16,161 nucleotides of DNA, from NCBI GenBank assembly GCA_002361535.1, contig DETG01000005.1, forward strand, positions 1-16,161. Direction: 5' to 3'. The DNA is from Prevotella sp. UBA3294. Lineage in GTDB: Bacteria; Bacteroidota; Bacteroidia; Bacteroidales; Bacteroidaceae. The position numbers and the translations under genes were made by a program. Below the pieces are notes generated by a model. The model did not search any database and was not told where the DNA came from. It saw only the letters and a program-made list of their open reading frames with translations. The number at the start of each line of letters is the position of its first letter. The first letter of the stretch is position 1. Positions 14,301 to 16,161 of the stretch are shown here, piece by piece.

Positions 14301-15464
14301 ATGAAAATAAAAAAAGTTGAAACGAGAAAGGAGCTGGAAGCATTCATCCAGTTTAGATATGATCTTTACCGTGATGACCCCTACGATGTGCCTTACCTGC
14401 ATTTCGATGAGATAAACACCTTGTGCAAAGAGAAGAACGCATCGTTTGAGGATTGTGAAGCCGATTACTTCCTGGCTTATGAAAGAGACAAGGTGGTGGG
14501 CCGTGTGGCAGCCATCATCAACCATAAGGCTAATGAACGATGGGGGAAGCGGATTGTGCGCTTCGGGTGGTTTGACTTCATCGATGACCTGACTGTGAGC
14601 AAGACATTGTTACAGACCGTAGAGGAGTGGGGTGCCCAGCGGGGAATGGTCCAGATGGTGGGGCCAATGGGTTTTGCAGATACTGACCGTGAGGGAATGC
14701 TCGTGGAGGGCTTCGACACCCTGGCTACGGTGTATGCCCATTACAACTATCGTTACTACCCCGAGCACATCGAGCGCATGGGCGGCTTCCGCAAGGACAA
14801 CGACTACGTGCAGTGCATGGTAAGGGTGCCCGAGGAGGTTCCCGACAAGTTCGCACGTATCTCGAAGATGGCATCGGAGCGCTTCCACCTCCGCGTGCAC
14901 AAGCTCACCAGAAAAGAGCTGCTGCGACAGGGCTATGGCAGGAAGATCTTCCAGTTGCTCAATGCCACCTATAAGGATCTCTATGGGTTCTCCCAGCTGT
15001 CGGAAAAGAAAGTCGATCAGCTTGTGGACCAATATATCAAGATTGCCGACATGAACCTGATCACCACAGTGGTTGACGGGAACGACAACGACAAGATGGT
15101 GGGGTTTGGCATTACATTCCCTTCACTGTCGGAAGCCATACGCAAGACCCACGACGGCAGGCTGATGCCATGGGGGTGGTGGTATCTGATCGATGCCATC
15201 AGATGGCACCATGCCGACACGGTGGATATGCTGCTCATCGGGGTGTTGCCCGAATACCGTTCACGCGGTGCCAATGCCCTGATCTTTAACGACTTGGTGC
15301 AGCAGTACCAGCACTATGGATTCAAGTGGGCTCAAGCCATGCCACAGATGGAAACGAACAGTCATGTGCTCAGTAACTGGCAATATTTCGATGCTCATGT
15401 GAACAGGCGGCTGAGATGCTACAAGAAGGATATCGGCATGGGGAGTGAGGGCACGAAGGTGTGA
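14301..15464 (+). CDS. GNAT-like acyltransferase, second tandem copy
   Basis: This 387-residue protein begins MKIKKVETRKELEAF and is a paralogue of the gene just upstream, colinear over nearly its whole length. Shared blocks include GRVAAIINHKANERW, VRFGW-DFIDD, KDNDYV, FKDLYGFS or YKDLYGFS, and VLPEYRSRGANALIF, the likely acetyl-CoA loop. The C-terminus has a short extra tail (DIGMGSEGTKV). The start lies 26 bases after the first copy's stop, with AAGGAG upstream, so both are in one operon. It is not truncated. Divergence in the regions between shared blocks suggests different substrates, but none can be named. The stop is 39 bases before the parE start, so co-transcription with parE is plausible. 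Confidence 0.8.
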   Translation: MKIKKVETRKELEAFIQFRYDLYRDDPYDVPYLHFDEINTLCKEKNASFEDCEADYFLAYERDKVVGRVAAIINHKANERWGKRIVRFGWFDFIDDLTVSKTLLQTVEEWGAQRGMVQMVGPMGFADTDREGMLVEGFDTLATVYAHYNYRYYPEHIERMGGFRKDNDYVQCMVRVPEEVPDKFARISKMASERFHLRVHKLTRKELLRQGYGRKIFQLLNATYKDLYGFSQLSEKKVDQLVDQYIKIADMNLITTVVDGNDNDKMVGFGITFPSLSEAIRKTHDGRLMPWGWWYLIDAIRWHHADTVDMLLIGVLPEYRSRGANALIFNDLVQQYQHYGFKWAQAMPQMETNSHVLSNWQYFDAHVNRRLRCYKKDIGMGSEGTKV

Positions 15465-15503
15465 GAGCGAATGATTATCTAAGAGCGAAAGCGTAAAATA
15501 TAT

Positions 15504-16161
15504 ATGGAAGAGCAAATCAAATATACAGATGATAATATCCGGCATCTGTCGGATATGGAACATGTGCGCACCCGTCCTGGTATGTACATTGGTCGCTTGG
15601 GTGATGGCTCGTTGCCCGAGGATGGCATCTACGTGCTGCTGAAAGAGGTCATCGACAACTCTATCGATGAGTTCAAAATGAATGCCGGAAAGCGCATTGA
15701 GATTGACATCGAGGAGAATCTGCGAGTGCGTGTACGTGACTATGGTCGTGGCATCCCCCAAGGGAAATTGGTGGAGGCTGTGAGCGTACTGAATACCGGC
15801 GGCAAATACGACTCGAAAGCCTTCAAGAAGAGCGTGGGACTGAATGGTGTGGGTGTGAAGGCGGTGAATGCCTTGAGTTCCCATTTTGAGGTGAGGAGTT
15901 TCCGTGATGGGAAGATGCGCGCCGTGACCTTCGAGCGTGGCGTGCAGACAGGCGACAGAACGGAGGACACTCAAGATGAGAACGGAACCTATATCTTCTT
16001 CGAACCTGATGATACCCTGTTCAAGAATTACAAGTTCCACAACGACATCATAGAGATCATGCTGCGTAACTACACCTACCTGAACACGGGGCTCACCATT
16101 ATGTATAACGGCCGGCGCATCCTGAGCCGCCACGGTCTGGAAGACCTGCTGAGCGACCGCA
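15504..16161 (+). CDS. parE: DNA topoisomerase IV subunit B (ParE), 5' part, cut by window end
   Basis: The frame opens MEEQIKYTDDNIRHLSDMEH and stays open to the last base (219 codons). It is the N-terminal GHKL ATPase domain of a type IIA topoisomerase: HVRTRPGMYIG (20-30), the Mg-binding N-box EVIDNSIDE (48-56), DYGRGIP (79-85) and GLNGVGVKAVNALS (112-125). The opening sequence and LLKEVIDNSIDEFKM are closer to ParE than to GyrB in Bacteroidetes. The enzyme unlinks daughter chromosomes, using ATP, with ParC. Only about a third of the protein is present; nothing suggests it is broken. No strong Shine-Dalgarno is seen. ParE versus GyrB is a call from recollection of the family and would be settled by the missing part. 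Confidence 0.88.
   Translation, partial: MEEQIKYTDDNIRHLSDMEHVRTRPGMYIGRLGDGSLPEDGIYVLLKEVIDNSIDEFKMNAGKRIEIDIEENLRVRVRDYGRGIPQGKLVEAVSVLNTGGKYDSKAFKKSVGLNGVGVKAVNALSSHFEVRSFRDGKMRAVTFERGVQTGDRTEDTQDENGTYIFFEPDDTLFKNYKFHNDIIEIMLRNYTYLNTGLTIMYNGRRILSRHGLEDLLSDR

Noticed and set aside
15261..16133. 290-codon open frame on the minus strand opposite GNAT copy 2 and parE
   Set aside because: It is antisense to parE and crosses a gene boundary; the parE motifs on the other strand are decisive.

Overview
This window comes from a Bacteroidota chromosome, most likely Prevotella or a close relative. The evidence is several promoters of the Bacteroidetes type (TTTG or TTG, 19-20 bases, then TAnnTTTG), a 30-residue 'smalltalk' protein, an HU-like protein of the Bacteroidetes HU-HIG type, and a Bacteroidetes-style parE. 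Species assignment is inference; no rRNA or other marker is present.

The layout falls into three parts. (1) From 1 to about 12.35 kb every gene lies on the minus strand. Read in the direction of transcription (right to left) they are: an unknown 125-residue protein, an M15 peptidase (endolysin-like), a replication-initiator-like protein, a T7 gp4/Twinkle-like primase-helicase, a 61-residue zinc-ribbon protein, a two-gene type III-like restriction-modification system (mod then res), an HU-like DNA-binding protein, and smalltalk. (2) From about 12.28 to 13.04 kb is a gene-free stretch full of structure: a 60-bp repeat with a palindromic core, a 58-bp near-perfect palindrome and a row of 22-bp direct repeats. 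(3) From 13.04 kb to the end, on the plus strand, are two tandem paralogous GNAT-like proteins and the 5' part of parE (topoisomerase IV subunit B), which look like core chromosome.

The minus-strand replication/cell-wall cassette looks like a degenerate or domesticated mobile element: it has replication genes and a wall hydrolase, but no integrase, capsid or transposase is visible. A roughly 60-bp sequence at 7379-7438 recurs in inverted orientation at 12285-12346 and brackets exactly the five genes from the zinc-ribbon protein to the 125-residue protein. I take these as candidate element ends. The restriction-modification pair lies just outside the left copy, is clearly more AT-rich than the primase gene, and separates the five-gene block from the HU and smalltalk genes that I would expect in the same cassette, so it looks like a separate acquisition.

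Non-coding structure is unusually dense: two GC-rich hairpin repeats of one family in opposite orientations, a run of about 21-bp palindromic repeats, and structured leaders on at least three genes, two of which share a 16-bp motif. The mod/res pair is the only clear defence system. I found no CRISPR array, tRNA or rRNA.
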